Source of the DNA: Pseudoxanthomonas sp. SE1
Lineage (GTDB): Bacteria; Pseudomonadota; Gammaproteobacteria; Xanthomonadales; Xanthomonadaceae
Assembly: GCF_029542205.1 (NCBI RefSeq)
Contig: NZ_CP113783.1
Coordinates: 2,595,001 to 2,659,000, forward strand
DNA: 64,000 bases
Reading direction: 5' to 3'
Part shown: piece by piece, positions 1-9,298 of the stretch
Numbering within the stretch: the first letter of the stretch is position 1
Layout of the letters: each line of letters opens with the position of its first letter
The notes under the pieces: generated by a model
What the model was told of the DNA's origin: nothing
The model's input: the letters and a program-made list of their open reading frames with translations, nothing else
The model's database searches: none
Made by a program: the position numbers and the translations under genes

Positions 1-1
1 G

Positions 2-370
2 CTGTTCGACGCCATGGGCCTGGCGCTGTTCGCCGTGGCGGGCACGCAGAAGGCCCTGGAGTACGGCATCTCGCCCCCGATGGCCGCGGCGATGGGCATG
101 CTGACCGGCATCGGGGGCGGCATCGCCCGCGACCTGCTGCTGGCCCAGGTACCGCTGGTGTTGCGCGCCGAGCTTTATGCGGTCGCGGCGCTGGCTGGCG
201 CGCTGGTCGTCGCCGTCGGCCACTGGCTGGACCTGCCCATGGTGCCCTGCGCCGTGGTGGGCGCGGCGCTCTGCTTCGGCCTGCGCATGATGGCGGTGAC
301 CTACGGCTGGCACCTGCCGGTGGCGTTGCAATCCGGCGGCGATGGCGAGCCGCCCGGTCCGCTGAAGTAG
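2..370 (+). CDS. TRIC/UPF0126 family channel, C-terminal part
   Basis: The reading frame is open from base 2, so the start lies upstream of the window. The visible 122 residues hold a glycine-rich helix (GMLTGIGGGIARDLL) and further hydrophobic helices. These are typical of the trimeric intracellular cation channel / UPF0126 (YicG-like) membrane family, whose members are about 200 residues with two repeats; this would be mainly the second repeat. Proposed role from the family: potassium-selective or related channel in the inner membrane. The hydrophilic Pro/Gly-rich tail is not diagnostic. Confidence 0.8.
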   Translation: MFDAMGLALFAVAGTQKALEYGISPPMAAAMGMLTGIGGGIARDLLLAQVPLVLRAELYAVAALAGALVVAVGHWLDLPMVPCAVVGAALCFGLRMMAVTYGWHLPVALQSGGDGEPPGPLK

Positions 371-478
371 CGCAACGCCGGCGGCCTTGCGCCCAAGCGT
401 GGCCCGGCACCGACGAACCGAGCGGAACGCCAAGCCCGGTGGCGTTAGCATGGCGCCACCTGCGTCCTGATCGACACC

Positions 479-1564
479 ATGGCCATCGCCACCTCCCATC
501 CGCTGGACTTGCCCCGCCAGCGCGTCTTCTGGCTGCTGCACCTGTCGGGCTGGGGCGCCTACTTCGCGCAGGGCTGCCTGTATGCCGTCGCCCACGGCAA
601 GCCGTCCGGCTACTGGGTGGTGCCCGCGACCGCCGCGACCATGGGTGCACTGGTCACGCTGGGCCTGCGCTTCCTGCTGAGGACCTACTGGGGCCTTCCG
701 CCCCGCCGGCTGCTGGCATTGATGATTCCACTGGTGCTGGCCAGCTCCGCGCTGATCGACTTCGTCACACGCGAAGTCCTGGTCGATTTCTGCGAGACCT
801 GCAAGCCGACCACCCAACTGGAGTTCATCGCCTATTCGCTGGGCTACATCTACGTGGTGCTGGCGTGGGTCGGTGCCTACATGGGCATCAAGTACTACCA
901 GCAGCTGCAGGGCGAAACCGAACGCACGCTGGCCGCGCGCAGCATGGCGCACCAGGCGCAACTGAAGATGCTGCGCTACCAGCTCAACCCGCATTTCCTG
1001 TTCAACACGCTCAATGCGATTTCGACGCTGATCCTGGACCGCGACAACGTCACCGCCAACCGCATGGTGCAGGGCCTGTCGTCGTTCCTCCGGCACTCAC
1101 TGGACAACGACCCGATGCAGCGCGTCACGCTGCGCCAGGAACTCGATGCGCTGACCCTGTACCTGGACATCGAGAAGATCCGCTTCGCCGAGCGGTTGCG
1201 CATCGAGACCGACATCGACGAGGACTGCTGGCGTGCGCTGCTGCCCAGCCTGTTGCTGCAGCCACTGGTGGAGAACGCCATCAAGTACGCCGTGGCCCGG
1301 CAGGTGGCAGGCGGCCTGTTGCGCATCGAAGCCGAACGGGACGGTGCGCAGCTCGTGCTGCGCGTCATCGATGACGGCCCCGGCTGCGGGAGCCTGGAGG
1401 GAGATGAACTGCCGCCCGGCAAGGGCGTCGGCCTGCGCAATACGCGCGAGCGCCTGAGCGTGCTGTACGGCGGATCCAGTGGCTTCTGGGTACGCAACCT
1501 GGAGCGCGGCATAGAAGTCACCCTGCGACTGCCGTTCGAAACCTCGCAGACACTGGCGGACTGA
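479..1564 (+). CDS. LytS/YehU-type sensor histidine kinase
   Basis: This 361-residue protein has four hydrophobic segments in residues ~15-140, a short coiled linker (~140-165), then the His_kinase domain of the LytS family with motif RYQLNPHFLFNTLNAI. His172 is the probable phosphorylation site. An HATPase_c domain follows (N-box around LVENAIKYAV, then DDGPGCG). It would sense a membrane or small-molecule signal and phosphorylate the LytTR regulator that starts 5 bp after its stop, so the two genes are almost certainly one operon. No dedicated extracellular sensor domain is visible, and the signal cannot be inferred. Confidence 0.92.
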   Translation: MAIATSHPLDLPRQRVFWLLHLSGWGAYFAQGCLYAVAHGKPSGYWVVPATAATMGALVTLGLRFLLRTYWGLPPRRLLALMIPLVLASSALIDFVTREVLVDFCETCKPTTQLEFIAYSLGYIYVVLAWVGAYMGIKYYQQLQGETERTLAARSMAHQAQLKMLRYQLNPHFLFNTLNAISTLILDRDNVTANRMVQGLSSFLRHSLDNDPMQRVTLRQELDALTLYLDIEKIRFAERLRIETDIDEDCWRALLPSLLLQPLVENAIKYAVARQVAGGLLRIEAERDGAQLVLRVIDDGPGCGSLEGDELPPGKGVGLRNTRERLSVLYGGSSGFWVRNLERGIEVTLRLPFETSQTLAD

Positions 1565-1568
1565 GCCG

Positions 1569-2417
1569 ATGGACAACGCCACGTCACCGCCCCGACCTGC
1601 ACGACTGCGTGCACTCATCGTCGACGACGAACCGTTGGCGCGGCGCGGGCTGGAAATCCGCCTGGCCGCGCATGCCGACGTGGACATCGTCGGCCAGTAC
1701 GGCGATGGCGCATCGGCCATCGCAGGCCTGCGTGAACACAGGCCGGACCTGATGTTCCTGGATGTGCAGATGCCGGGGATGGACGGTTTCCAGACGCTGC
1801 GCGCGATTCCCGCCAGCGAAATGCCGCTGGTGGTGTTCGTGACCGCCTACGACCACTACGCCATCCGCGCCTTCGAGGCCTCGGCCACCGATTACCTGCT
1901 CAAGCCCGTGGACGATTCACGGTTGGCGCAGGCCCTGTCGCGCGTGCGCCAGGCGCGCGCGCAGCGCGAGGCCAGCGGCCACTGCGCCACCCTGCTCGGC
2001 CTGCTGGGCGAACTGAGCGGCCGTCCACCCCTGCAGCTGGACGAGGCCCTCAAGCCCGATGCGCTGGACCTGCTGCGGCGCGAGGAAAAACTCGCGATCC
2101 GCGACGGTGGCCGTACCGTGCGCGTGGACCTGCACAACATCCGCTGGATCGATGCCGCGGGCGACTACATGTGCATCCACGTGGATGGGGAAGGCCACAC
2201 CGGCACCACCCTGATCCTGCGCGCCACCATGCGCGAGCTCGAGAAGCAGCTGGATCCACAGCGCTTCCCGCGCATCCACCGCTCCACCATCGTCAATGCG
2301 CGCCGTGTTGTGGAGATGCGACCGCATACCAACGGGGAGAGCTTCCTGCGATTGGACTGCGGACAGGAACTGAAACTGTCGCGCAGCCATCGCGACAAGC
2401 TGGCGGTGTTGCTTTAG
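1569..2417 (+). CDS. LytTR-family response regulator
   Basis: This 282-residue protein has an N-terminal receiver domain (residues ~13-130; acidic pair D19/D20, phospho-acceptor D65 in MFLDVQMPG, conserved Lys in YLLKPVD). A C-terminal LytTR DNA-binding domain follows (~175-280, with IRWIDAAGDYMCIH and RFPRIHRSTIVN). It is the AlgR/LytR type of transcription regulator and the partner of the kinase immediately upstream. Targets are unknown; the divergence-free arrangement and the RND efflux genes 320 bp downstream make those genes one candidate. Confidence 0.93.
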   Translation: MDNATSPPRPARLRALIVDDEPLARRGLEIRLAAHADVDIVGQYGDGASAIAGLREHRPDLMFLDVQMPGMDGFQTLRAIPASEMPLVVFVTAYDHYAIRAFEASATDYLLKPVDDSRLAQALSRVRQARAQREASGHCATLLGLLGELSGRPPLQLDEALKPDALDLLRREEKLAIRDGGRTVRVDLHNIRWIDAAGDYMCIHVDGEGHTGTTLILRATMRELEKQLDPQRFPRIHRSTIVNARRVVEMRPHTNGESFLRLDCGQELKLSRSHRDKLAVLL

Positions 2418-2431
2418 TACCGCCGGACTAG

Positions 2432-2575
2432 TGTGGGAGCGACGCAAGTCGCGACGGCACGCGCGGGAACAGGTGCTGCCAGCAATCTCTGCCAATTCAA
2501 GACCCGCGGCGCATGCGCTGTCGTGTTCACCGAATGCGTGGTCGGAAAGCGATCGCGACTTACGTCGCTCCCACG
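2432..2575. repeat. REP-like inverted pair, GTGGGAGCGACG family
   Basis: One copy (2432-2455, core GGGAGCGACGCAAGTCGC) is followed about 100 bp later by an inverted copy (2553-2574). Each copy is itself palindromic. It fills the 320-bp space between the LytTR regulator and the RND permease gene. The same family recurs near 7.25, 42.0, 45.4, 49.7 and 50.4 kb. Nothing else gene-like is visible in this gap. Confidence 0.9.
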
Positions 2576-2738
2576 GCATTTCGCCTCAATGGCGTGTAAC
2601 CATAATTCTCGACCTTCGGTTCATCGTGCCCGCTCCACCACTTGCCGCAATACGGCACGCGGCATGACTTCCGGGCCATAACCATCACTGAAGACGCGCG
2701 CATCGTGCGCTCCGCCGAGACCAGAGCGGACCTGCACG

Positions 2739-5700
2739 ATGAAACTCACCGAAGCCTCCCTGCGCAATCCTGCTGCCGTCGCGGTGGTCGTGGCCATGGT
2801 CTGCGCCTTCGGCCTGATGAGCCTGATGAAGCTGCCCCTGCAGCTGTTCCCCGACATCGAGCGGCCGCAGATGTCGATCCAGACCGGCTGGCGCGCGGCC
2901 TCGCCGCAGGAGATGGAGTCGGAGATCGTCGAACCCATCGAAGCCGTGATGCAGGGCCTGCCCGGGCTGGAGGAAATCTCTTCCAACGTCAACGCGGGCA
3001 ACAGTTTCATCAACCTCACCTTCGCCGTCGGCAGCGACATGGACACCATGCTGGTGGAAGTGCTGTCGCGCATGAACCGGTTGCAGCCGCTGCCGCGCGA
3101 CGCGACACCGCCGGTCGTGCAGGCGGGCGCCGACAACGCCAACAACTCGCTCACGTACTTCTTCGTGCAGAAGCTGCCGGGCACGCCTGGCGAGATCCTC
3201 GACTACCGGCAGATGATCGAGGACCGCATCGTTCCCCGCATCTCGGCGGTGCAAGGGGTGGCCGGCGTCGAAATCAACGGTGGCGCGCAGGAAGAGCTGA
3301 CCATCACCCTCAACCTGGAACGTGCCGCCGCGCTGGGCATCCAGATTCCCGACATCGCCGCCGTCGCGGCACGCGCCACCGATGTATCCGGCGGCGTGGT
3401 GGAAGCCGGGCGGCGCGAGTACGTGCTGCGTTTCGCCGGACGCTATTCGCCCGAGGCCCTGGGCGAGCTGATCCTGGCCTGGCGCGATGGCCGGCCGGTA
3501 CGGCTTGGCGATGTCGCGCGCGTCGAAGTGAAGCGACCCGAGCAGCGCTTCTTCGCCTACCAGAACGGAAACCCTGCCATCGGGCTGCGCATCCTGCGCG
3601 AGAACGGCGCCAACGTGCTGGACACGCTGGATGAAGTGAAGCGCGTGGTGGCGGACGTCCGCGAGCAGGAACTGGAGCCGCTCGGTCTGGACATCGCCCA
3701 GAGCTTCGATGCCTCGGTATTCATCAACCGCGCCATCGGCCTGCTGTCGGGCAGCCTGCTCGCCGGCGTGCTGCTCGCAGTCGGCTGCCTGTGGTGGTTC
3801 CTGCGCGATGTGCGCGCGACGGCGCTGATCGCCTGTGCCATCCCCATTTCGCTGCTGGCCACCTTCATCGTGCTGCAACTCACCGGCCGCAGCCTCAACG
3901 TCATCTCGCTGGCCGGGCTTGCATTCGCGGTGGGCATGGTGATGGACGCTGCCGTGGTGGTGGCGGAAAACATCGTGCGCCTGCGCGAGGAAGGGATGCC
4001 GGCAGCGAAAGCCGCGCTGGAAGGCACGCGCCAGGTGGGGGGCGCGCTGATCGCGTCCACGCTGACGACGGTGGCGGTGTTCCTGCCGGTGATCTTCATG
4101 GATGACGTGGAGGGCCAGCTGTTCGCCGACCTCGCGCTGACCATCTCCATCGCAGTGGGCATCTCGCTGCTGATCGCCGTCACCGTGCTGCCCGCCGCCG
4201 CCGGTAGCTGGCTGCGGACACGCGCCGGCGACGCCACCCGGCACCGCGCCTGGTCGCGCGTCAGCGACTGGGCGCTGCGCGCCACCGAGGGCCGTCCGCG
4301 CCAGCTTGCGTGGGTCGCCGCGCTGGTGCTCGCGCCCGTGCTGCTGGCGACGCTGCTGATGCCGCAGATCGACTACCTGCCGCCGGTGAAGCGCGCCGCG
4401 GTGGATGCCTTCTTCAACTTCCCGCCCGGCATGAGCCCGGAACGCGTGAACCGCGAGATCGCCCCCGTCGTGCTCGAGCGCATGCGTCCTTACATGGACG
4501 GCGAGAAGGGGCCGCAGCTGAGCAACTGGTACCTCAACCTGTGGCCCGGTGGTGGCTCGCTCGGCGCACGCGTGGTCGATCCCGACGACATCGGCGAACT
4601 GGAACGCATCGTGCGCGACGAGATCGTCGTCGGCTTTCCGGATACGCGCGCCTTCGCCAGCGAAGGCGAACTGTTCGGCAGCTTCGGCGGGTCCGCACGC
4701 GCCATCGCCATCCACCTGCAGCACAGCGATGGCGACGCGCTGGCCCGCGCGGCGGAAGCAGGACGGAAACTGCTGTCGGAGCGCTTCGCCGGCGCCAACG
4801 TGCAGGCGTGGCCCAATGCCGATGCCGGCACGCCCGAGCTGCGGGTGAATCCGGACGACCGCCGCCTGGCGGAAGCCGGATGGCGGCGGCCCGAGCTGGG
4901 CACCGTCGTGCGCACGCTGGGCGACGGCCAGTGGCTGGGCGAGCATTTCGACGGCGACCGTCGGCTGGCCATCATCCTGCGCAGCGACCGCGCCGACGAT
5001 GTCGAACGGCTGGGCGCGGCGCCATTGGCGACACCCCAGGGCGGCGTGTTGAGCCTGGCCGAACTCGCGCAGGTGGACACGGTGCTCGCACCCAACCAGT
5101 TGCGCCGCATAGACCGTCGCCGCACGGTGACGCTGACCGTCGATCCGCCCGCCGCGATGTCGCTGGAAGAAGCGCTGGACATCGTCAATGACGAGATCGT
5201 GCCTGCATTGCGCGATGGGCTGCCCCCCGACGCCGCCATCCGCATTTCGGGCAGTGCCGACCGGCTCGGCGAAGTGGTGCGCAGCATGGGCACGAACTTC
5301 GTGATCGCGCTGGCGGTGCTGTTCATGCTGATGGCGGCGATGTTCAAGTCATTGCGCGACAGCGCCTTCGTCATGGCCACCCTGCCGATGGCGGTGCTCG
5401 GGGGCGTGCTGGGCCTGCGCGTGCTGGACCTGACCGCCGGGCAGACGCTGGACCTGCTGTCGATGATCGGCTTCATCATGCTGCTGGGCATGGTGATCAA
5501 CAACGCCATCCTGCTGGTGGCGCAGGCGCGCGAGGCCCAGGCGGGCGGCGCATCGCTGGACGAAGCGCTGAAACAGGCCCTGGACCAGCGCCTGCGACCG
5601 ATCCTGATCGCGGCGCTGACCGGTGTGCTGGGCGCATTGCCGATGGCGATCAATCCCGGCCCCGGCGCGGTGATCTATCGCGGCCTCGCCGCTGTCTCGG

Positions 5701-5834
5701 TCGGCGGCGTGGCGTTGAGCCTGATGTTCACCGTGGTGCTGGTGCCGGCATTGCTGCGTCTGGCCGGTACGCGGGCATCGCAAGCCAAACCGCTCCACAC
5801 CGCACCGTCCACGCTTCCCTCGCCCGCGATCTGA
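2739..5834 (+). CDS. RND family efflux permease (HAE1-like)
   Basis: The 1031-residue length matches the resistance-nodulation-division pump family. The protein has the usual first TM helix, a large periplasmic porter loop, a block of TM helices, a second periplasmic loop and a last TM block. TM4 carries GMVMDAAVVVAEN: Asp403 is present, but the neighbouring second Asp of AcrB-type drug pumps (D407-D408) is Ala here. The opening EASLRNPAAVAVVVAM is typical of pumps exporting hydrophobic compounds. The adaptor gene follows 25 bp downstream, but no outer-membrane factor is in the window, so a TolC-like channel is presumably encoded elsewhere. Substrate unknown. Confidence 0.93.
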   Translation: MKLTEASLRNPAAVAVVVAMVCAFGLMSLMKLPLQLFPDIERPQMSIQTGWRAASPQEMESEIVEPIEAVMQGLPGLEEISSNVNAGNSFINLTFAVGSDMDTMLVEVLSRMNRLQPLPRDATPPVVQAGADNANNSLTYFFVQKLPGTPGEILDYRQMIEDRIVPRISAVQGVAGVEINGGAQEELTITLNLERAAALGIQIPDIAAVAARATDVSGGVVEAGRREYVLRFAGRYSPEALGELILAWRDGRPVRLGDVARVEVKRPEQRFFAYQNGNPAIGLRILRENGANVLDTLDEVKRVVADVREQELEPLGLDIAQSFDASVFINRAIGLLSGSLLAGVLLAVGCLWWFLRDVRATALIACAIPISLLATFIVLQLTGRSLNVISLAGLAFAVGMVMDAAVVVAENIVRLREEGMPAAKAALEGTRQVGGALIASTLTTVAVFLPVIFMDDVEGQLFADLALTISIAVGISLLIAVTVLPAAAGSWLRTRAGDATRHRAWSRVSDWALRATEGRPRQLAWVAALVLAPVLLATLLMPQIDYLPPVKRAAVDAFFNFPPGMSPERVNREIAPVVLERMRPYMDGEKGPQLSNWYLNLWPGGGSLGARVVDPDDIGELERIVRDEIVVGFPDTRAFASEGELFGSFGGSARAIAIHLQHSDGDALARAAEAGRKLLSERFAGANVQAWPNADAGTPELRVNPDDRRLAEAGWRRPELGTVVRTLGDGQWLGEHFDGDRRLAIILRSDRADDVERLGAAPLATPQGGVLSLAELAQVDTVLAPNQLRRIDRRRTVTLTVDPPAAMSLEEALDIVNDEIVPALRDGLPPDAAIRISGSADRLGEVVRSMGTNFVIALAVLFMLMAAMFKSLRDSAFVMATLPMAVLGGVLGLRVLDLTAGQTLDLLSMIGFIMLLGMVINNAILLVAQAREAQAGGASLDEALKQALDQRLRPILIAALTGVLGALPMAINPGPGAVIYRGLAAVSVGGVALSLMFTVVLVPALLRLAGTRASQAKPLHTAPSTLPSPAI

Positions 5835-5859
5835 CACCCATCCTCCCCCGGAGAACGAC

Positions 5860-6957
5860 ATGCGCACCCTGCACAAGACCCTGATCGCCGCCGCACTGGC
5901 AGGTGTCCTCGCCCTGCCCCTGCTGAAACTGGATGCCGACGCCAGCGCGCCCGAAACGCCGGACGCACCGCCAGCGATCGTCAGCGTCGCCCCGGCGGTG
6001 AACGCCGAGTTCGCACCGCGCCACTGGTCGCCCGGCAGCGTGATCAGCCGACAGGACGCACGTGTCGCCAGCGAACAGGGCGGGCGTGTCGTCGAAGTGG
6101 TCGAGGTAGGCGAACGCATACGCGCCGGCCAGGCGCTCGCGGTGCTGGACGACACGGCGCTGCGGCTGCGCGAGCAGGAAGGCCAGGCCGACCTCGCCCG
6201 CATCCAGGCCCAGCTCGATCTCGCGGCCCGGCAGGAGCAGCGCTACGCGCAACTGGCCGCACAACAGAACATCGCGCGCGCGCAGTACGAACAACTGCGG
6301 GCCGACCGCGACATGCTGGTGCAGGAGCGCGCACGCGCGCTGGCGCAATTGGCGCAGACGCGTCACCAGCGTGGGCAGATGGTGGTGCGCGCGCCCTTCA
6401 CCGGCATCGTCGCCGAACGCCACACGCAGCTGGGCGAATACCTGACTACGGGCGCGTCCGTGGCACGCCTGGTGGACACCGCCTCGCAGGAAGTCCGTGT
6501 GCGCGCGCCGGTGGACCTGGCGCAGCATCTGGGCACAGGCACTCAGGTGCTCGTGCGCGCGGGCGACACCGAGCGCGCGTGGCCGGTGACCGCCCTGGTG
6601 CCGGTCGGCGACGAATCCTCGCGGCAGCTGGAACTGCGCATCGCCATCGACGCCACCCAGATGCCGGTCGGCAGTGCGGTGGATGTCGGCCTCCCCAGCG
6701 CGGGCACGCGCAACGTCGTCGCCGTACCGCGAGATGCGGTGATCCTGCGCCGCGAGGGCGACTTCGTGCTGCGCGTGGACAGCGCCGGCAAGGCCGAGCG
6801 CCTGCCCGTGGAAACCGGCGCGGAAGTCGATGGTCTGGTGGAAGTCACCGGCAACGTGCGTGCCGGCGACCGGCTGATCGTGCGTGGCGGCGAACGCGTC
6901 GAGCCCGGCCAGGCGGTCAGCATCCAGCCGGCATCGCTGGCCGTCGCGATGCGCTGA
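5860..6957 (+). CDS. RND efflux periplasmic adaptor (membrane fusion protein)
   Basis: This 365-residue protein starts at an ATG with a GGAG ribosome site 6-10 bp upstream. An N-terminal hydrophobic signal/anchor (AALAGVLALPLL) precedes a biotinyl-lipoyl-like half (GRVVEVVEVGERIRAGQALA), a coiled-coil hairpin (~residues 100-165), the second lipoyl half (VVRAPFTGIVAERH) and a C-terminal beta-barrel/membrane-proximal domain. It bridges the inner-membrane pump encoded just upstream to an outer-membrane channel. The order permease then adaptor is the reverse of the common acrAB order. Confidence 0.93.
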   Translation: MRTLHKTLIAAALAGVLALPLLKLDADASAPETPDAPPAIVSVAPAVNAEFAPRHWSPGSVISRQDARVASEQGGRVVEVVEVGERIRAGQALAVLDDTALRLREQEGQADLARIQAQLDLAARQEQRYAQLAAQQNIARAQYEQLRADRDMLVQERARALAQLAQTRHQRGQMVVRAPFTGIVAERHTQLGEYLTTGASVARLVDTASQEVRVRAPVDLAQHLGTGTQVLVRAGDTERAWPVTALVPVGDESSRQLELRIAIDATQMPVGSAVDVGLPSAGTRNVVAVPRDAVILRREGDFVLRVDSAGKAERLPVETGAEVDGLVEVTGNVRAGDRLIVRGGERVEPGQAVSIQPASLAVAMR

Positions 6958-7065
6958 GCGCTCGGCATCGCCTTGCGAGGCGGCGCGGATCGCGGCTGGC
7001 GTTGTCCGTCACCTGGAGAGGTCCGATCGAACGGGGTCATACCGCTTCCCCGAGCAATCGGATAT

Positions 7066-7220
7066 GGATGCACGGAAAACGTCCAGTCGCGATCCGCGTC
7101 GCTTCCGGCATGATCGTTCGCCGCTGCTGCCGCGCTGCGGCGCGTTCTCGCCTTACGGGCACCGACGCGTCCGTGGGGCGCGGATGCACGGAAAACGTCA
7201 GTCGCGATCCGCGCCGCTTC
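7066..7220 (+). repeat. Direct repeat of about 40 bp, two copies
   Basis: A segment beginning GGATGCACGGAAAACGTC and running through CAGTCGCGATCCGCGYCGCTTCC occurs at about 7064-7110 and again at about 7182-7223. The period is about 117 bp. The 407-bp gap between the adaptor and the ABC exporter contains only this repeat and a REP pair. No credible reading frame is seen. Confidence 0.75.
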
Positions 7221-7243
7221 CCGATGATGCCCCAGAGGCCACC

Positions 7244-7308
7244 GTGGGAGCGACGTCAGTCGCGACTTGACGGACGCAATCCCTGATCGCGACTGACGTC
7301 GCTCCCAC
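7244..7308. repeat. REP-like inverted pair, GTGGGAGCGACG family
   Basis: Copies at 7244-7266 (forward) and 7287-7308 (inverted) share the core GGGAGCGACGTCAGTCGCGA and are only 20 bp apart. Transcribed, they would form one long hairpin just upstream of the ABC exporter gene. Confidence 0.9.
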
Positions 7309-7364
7309 CCCGCAGACAGTCGGGCTTTCACCCAAAACCCATCCCGGGCAGGCACAATCCACGC

Positions 7365-9257
7365 ATGGCCTCGTCCCCACCGCCCACGGGCAAGCCCAAG
7401 GGCGCCGCTCCGCGCCCCGCCAACAAGCCCAACCTGCGCGAGCGCTTCGACGCGATGCGCAACCTGGCGCCTTTCCTGCGCCAGATCTGGCAGACCAGCC
7501 GTGTCCTGACCACCGCCAGCCTGGGCCTGCGCGTGATCCGCGCCCTGCTGCCCATCGTCACGCTGTACATCGGCAAGCTGATCATCGACGAAGCCATCCG
7601 TCTGGTCGGCGCCGGCGTGCCGCAGGAAGGCCTGTTGACTGCCTGGCGCAGCGGCGTGCTGGACCACCTGCTGTGGTTGCTGGCGGTGGAGTTCGCGCTG
7701 GCGATCCTGTCCGACCTGCTGGGCCGCATGGTGAGCTACGCCGACGCCCTGCTGTCGGAGCTGTTCACCAACGCCACCAGCATCCGCCTGATGGAACACG
7801 CGGCCACGCTGGACCTGGAGGACTTCGAAGACCCGGACCTGCAGGACAAGCTGGACCGCGCGCGCCGCCAGACCATGGGCCGCATGAACCTGATGAGCCA
7901 GCTGTTCGGCCAGGTGCAGGACGCCATCACCGTGGTCGGCTTCGCCGCGGGCCTGCTGGTGTATGCGCCCTGGCTGATGGTGCTGCTGGCGGTGGCGCTG
8001 ATCCCCGCCTTCATCGGCGAGGCGCACTTCAATGCGGTGGGCTACTCGTTGAATTTCCAGTGGACGCCGGAGCGGCGGCAGCTGGAGTACATGCGGCAGA
8101 TGGGTGCCAGCGTGGAAACGGCGAAAGAGGTGAAGATCTTCAACCTCCACCGCTTCCTGATCAGCCGTTATCGCACCCTGGCCGACAAGTTCTTCATCGC
8201 CAACCGCGCACTGGCGCGACGCCGCGCGGTCTGGGGCACGCTGCTGGCGGCGCTGGGCACGCTGGGCTACTACGTGGCCTACGGCTACATCGCCTGGCGC
8301 ACGGTGCGCGGCGACTTCAGCATCGGCGACCTGACGTTCCTGGCCGGCAGTTTCCGCCGCCTGCGCCAGTTGCTGGAAGGCCTGCTGGTCGGCTTTTCAC
8401 AGGTCGCGGGCCAGGCGCTGTACCTGGACGACCTGTTTTCGTTCTTCGAGATCGAACCGGAGATCACCTCGCCCAACGATCCCATCCCGGTACCGAAGCC
8501 GATCACCCGTGGCTTCACCTTCGAGAACGTGGGCTTCCGCTATCCCGATGCCGAACGCTGGGCGGTGCGGGGGTTGGACTTCGAACTGCGGGCCGGCGAA
8601 GTGCTGGCGCTGGTCGGCGAGAACGGCGCCGGCAAGACCACGCTGGTCAAGCTGCTGGCGCGCCTGTACGACCCGGACGAGGGCCGCATCCTGCTGGACG
8701 GGCGCGACCTGCGCGACTACGACATCGACGACCTGCGCGCCAACATCGGCGTGATCTTCCAGGATTTCGTGCGCTACCACCTGACTGCAGGCGAGAACAT
8801 CGGCGTGGGCCAGATCGACGCGATGCACGACCAGGCCCGCATCCGCGACGCCGCTGCCCGTTCGATGGCGGACGAAGTGATCGCCGGGCTGCCGCAGGGC
8901 TACGAGCAGATGATCGGCCGCCGCTTCAAGAACAGCGTGGACCTGTCCGGCGGGCAATGGCAGAAGATCGCCATCGCGCGCGCCTACATGCGCGATGCGC
9001 AGGTGATGATCCTGGACGAACCCACCGCCGCGCTGGACGCCCGCTCGGAATTCGAGGTCTTCCAACGCTTCAAGGAATTGTCGGACAATCGGACCGCAGT
9101 GCTGATCTCGCACCGCTTCTCCAGCGTACGCATGGCGGACCGCATCCTGGTCCTCGATGAAGGACGCCTGGAAGCCAGCGGCACCCACGAACAACTGCTG
9201 GCCGAAGGCGGCCGCTATGCCGAACTGTTCGAACTGCAGGCCGCCGGTTACCGCTGA
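7365..9257 (+). CDS. ABC exporter, fused permease and ATPase
   Basis: This 630-residue half-transporter has a six-helix ABC-B type transmembrane domain (residues ~55-360). Its nucleotide-binding domain contains Walker A GENGAGKT (residues 418-425), signature LSGGQWQKIAIARAY, Walker B VMILDEPTAAL and the switch His in LISHRFSSV. It would work as a homodimer in the inner membrane exporting a lipid, peptide or drug. No substrate is indicated by sequence or by the neighbours. The start used gives an N-terminal Pro/Lys-rich cytosolic stretch of about 50 residues. Confidence 0.93.
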   Translation: MASSPPPTGKPKGAAPRPANKPNLRERFDAMRNLAPFLRQIWQTSRVLTTASLGLRVIRALLPIVTLYIGKLIIDEAIRLVGAGVPQEGLLTAWRSGVLDHLLWLLAVEFALAILSDLLGRMVSYADALLSELFTNATSIRLMEHAATLDLEDFEDPDLQDKLDRARRQTMGRMNLMSQLFGQVQDAITVVGFAAGLLVYAPWLMVLLAVALIPAFIGEAHFNAVGYSLNFQWTPERRQLEYMRQMGASVETAKEVKIFNLHRFLISRYRTLADKFFIANRALARRRAVWGTLLAALGTLGYYVAYGYIAWRTVRGDFSIGDLTFLAGSFRRLRQLLEGLLVGFSQVAGQALYLDDLFSFFEIEPEITSPNDPIPVPKPITRGFTFENVGFRYPDAERWAVRGLDFELRAGEVLALVGENGAGKTTLVKLLARLYDPDEGRILLDGRDLRDYDIDDLRANIGVIFQDFVRYHLTAGENIGVGQIDAMHDQARIRDAAARSMADEVIAGLPQGYEQMIGRRFKNSVDLSGGQWQKIAIARAYMRDAQVMILDEPTAALDARSEFEVFQRFKELSDNRTAVLISHRFSSVRMADRILVLDEGRLEASGTHEQLLAEGGRYAELFELQAAGYR

Positions 9258-9298
9258 TACGGCTACCGCTGATCATGTTCCCCACAGGAGATACGACG

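Noticed and set aside
2685..4946. A 753-residue open frame on the minus strand
   Set aside because: It is antisense to the RND permease, His/Gln/Arg-rich and without domain motifs: a high-GC shadow frame.
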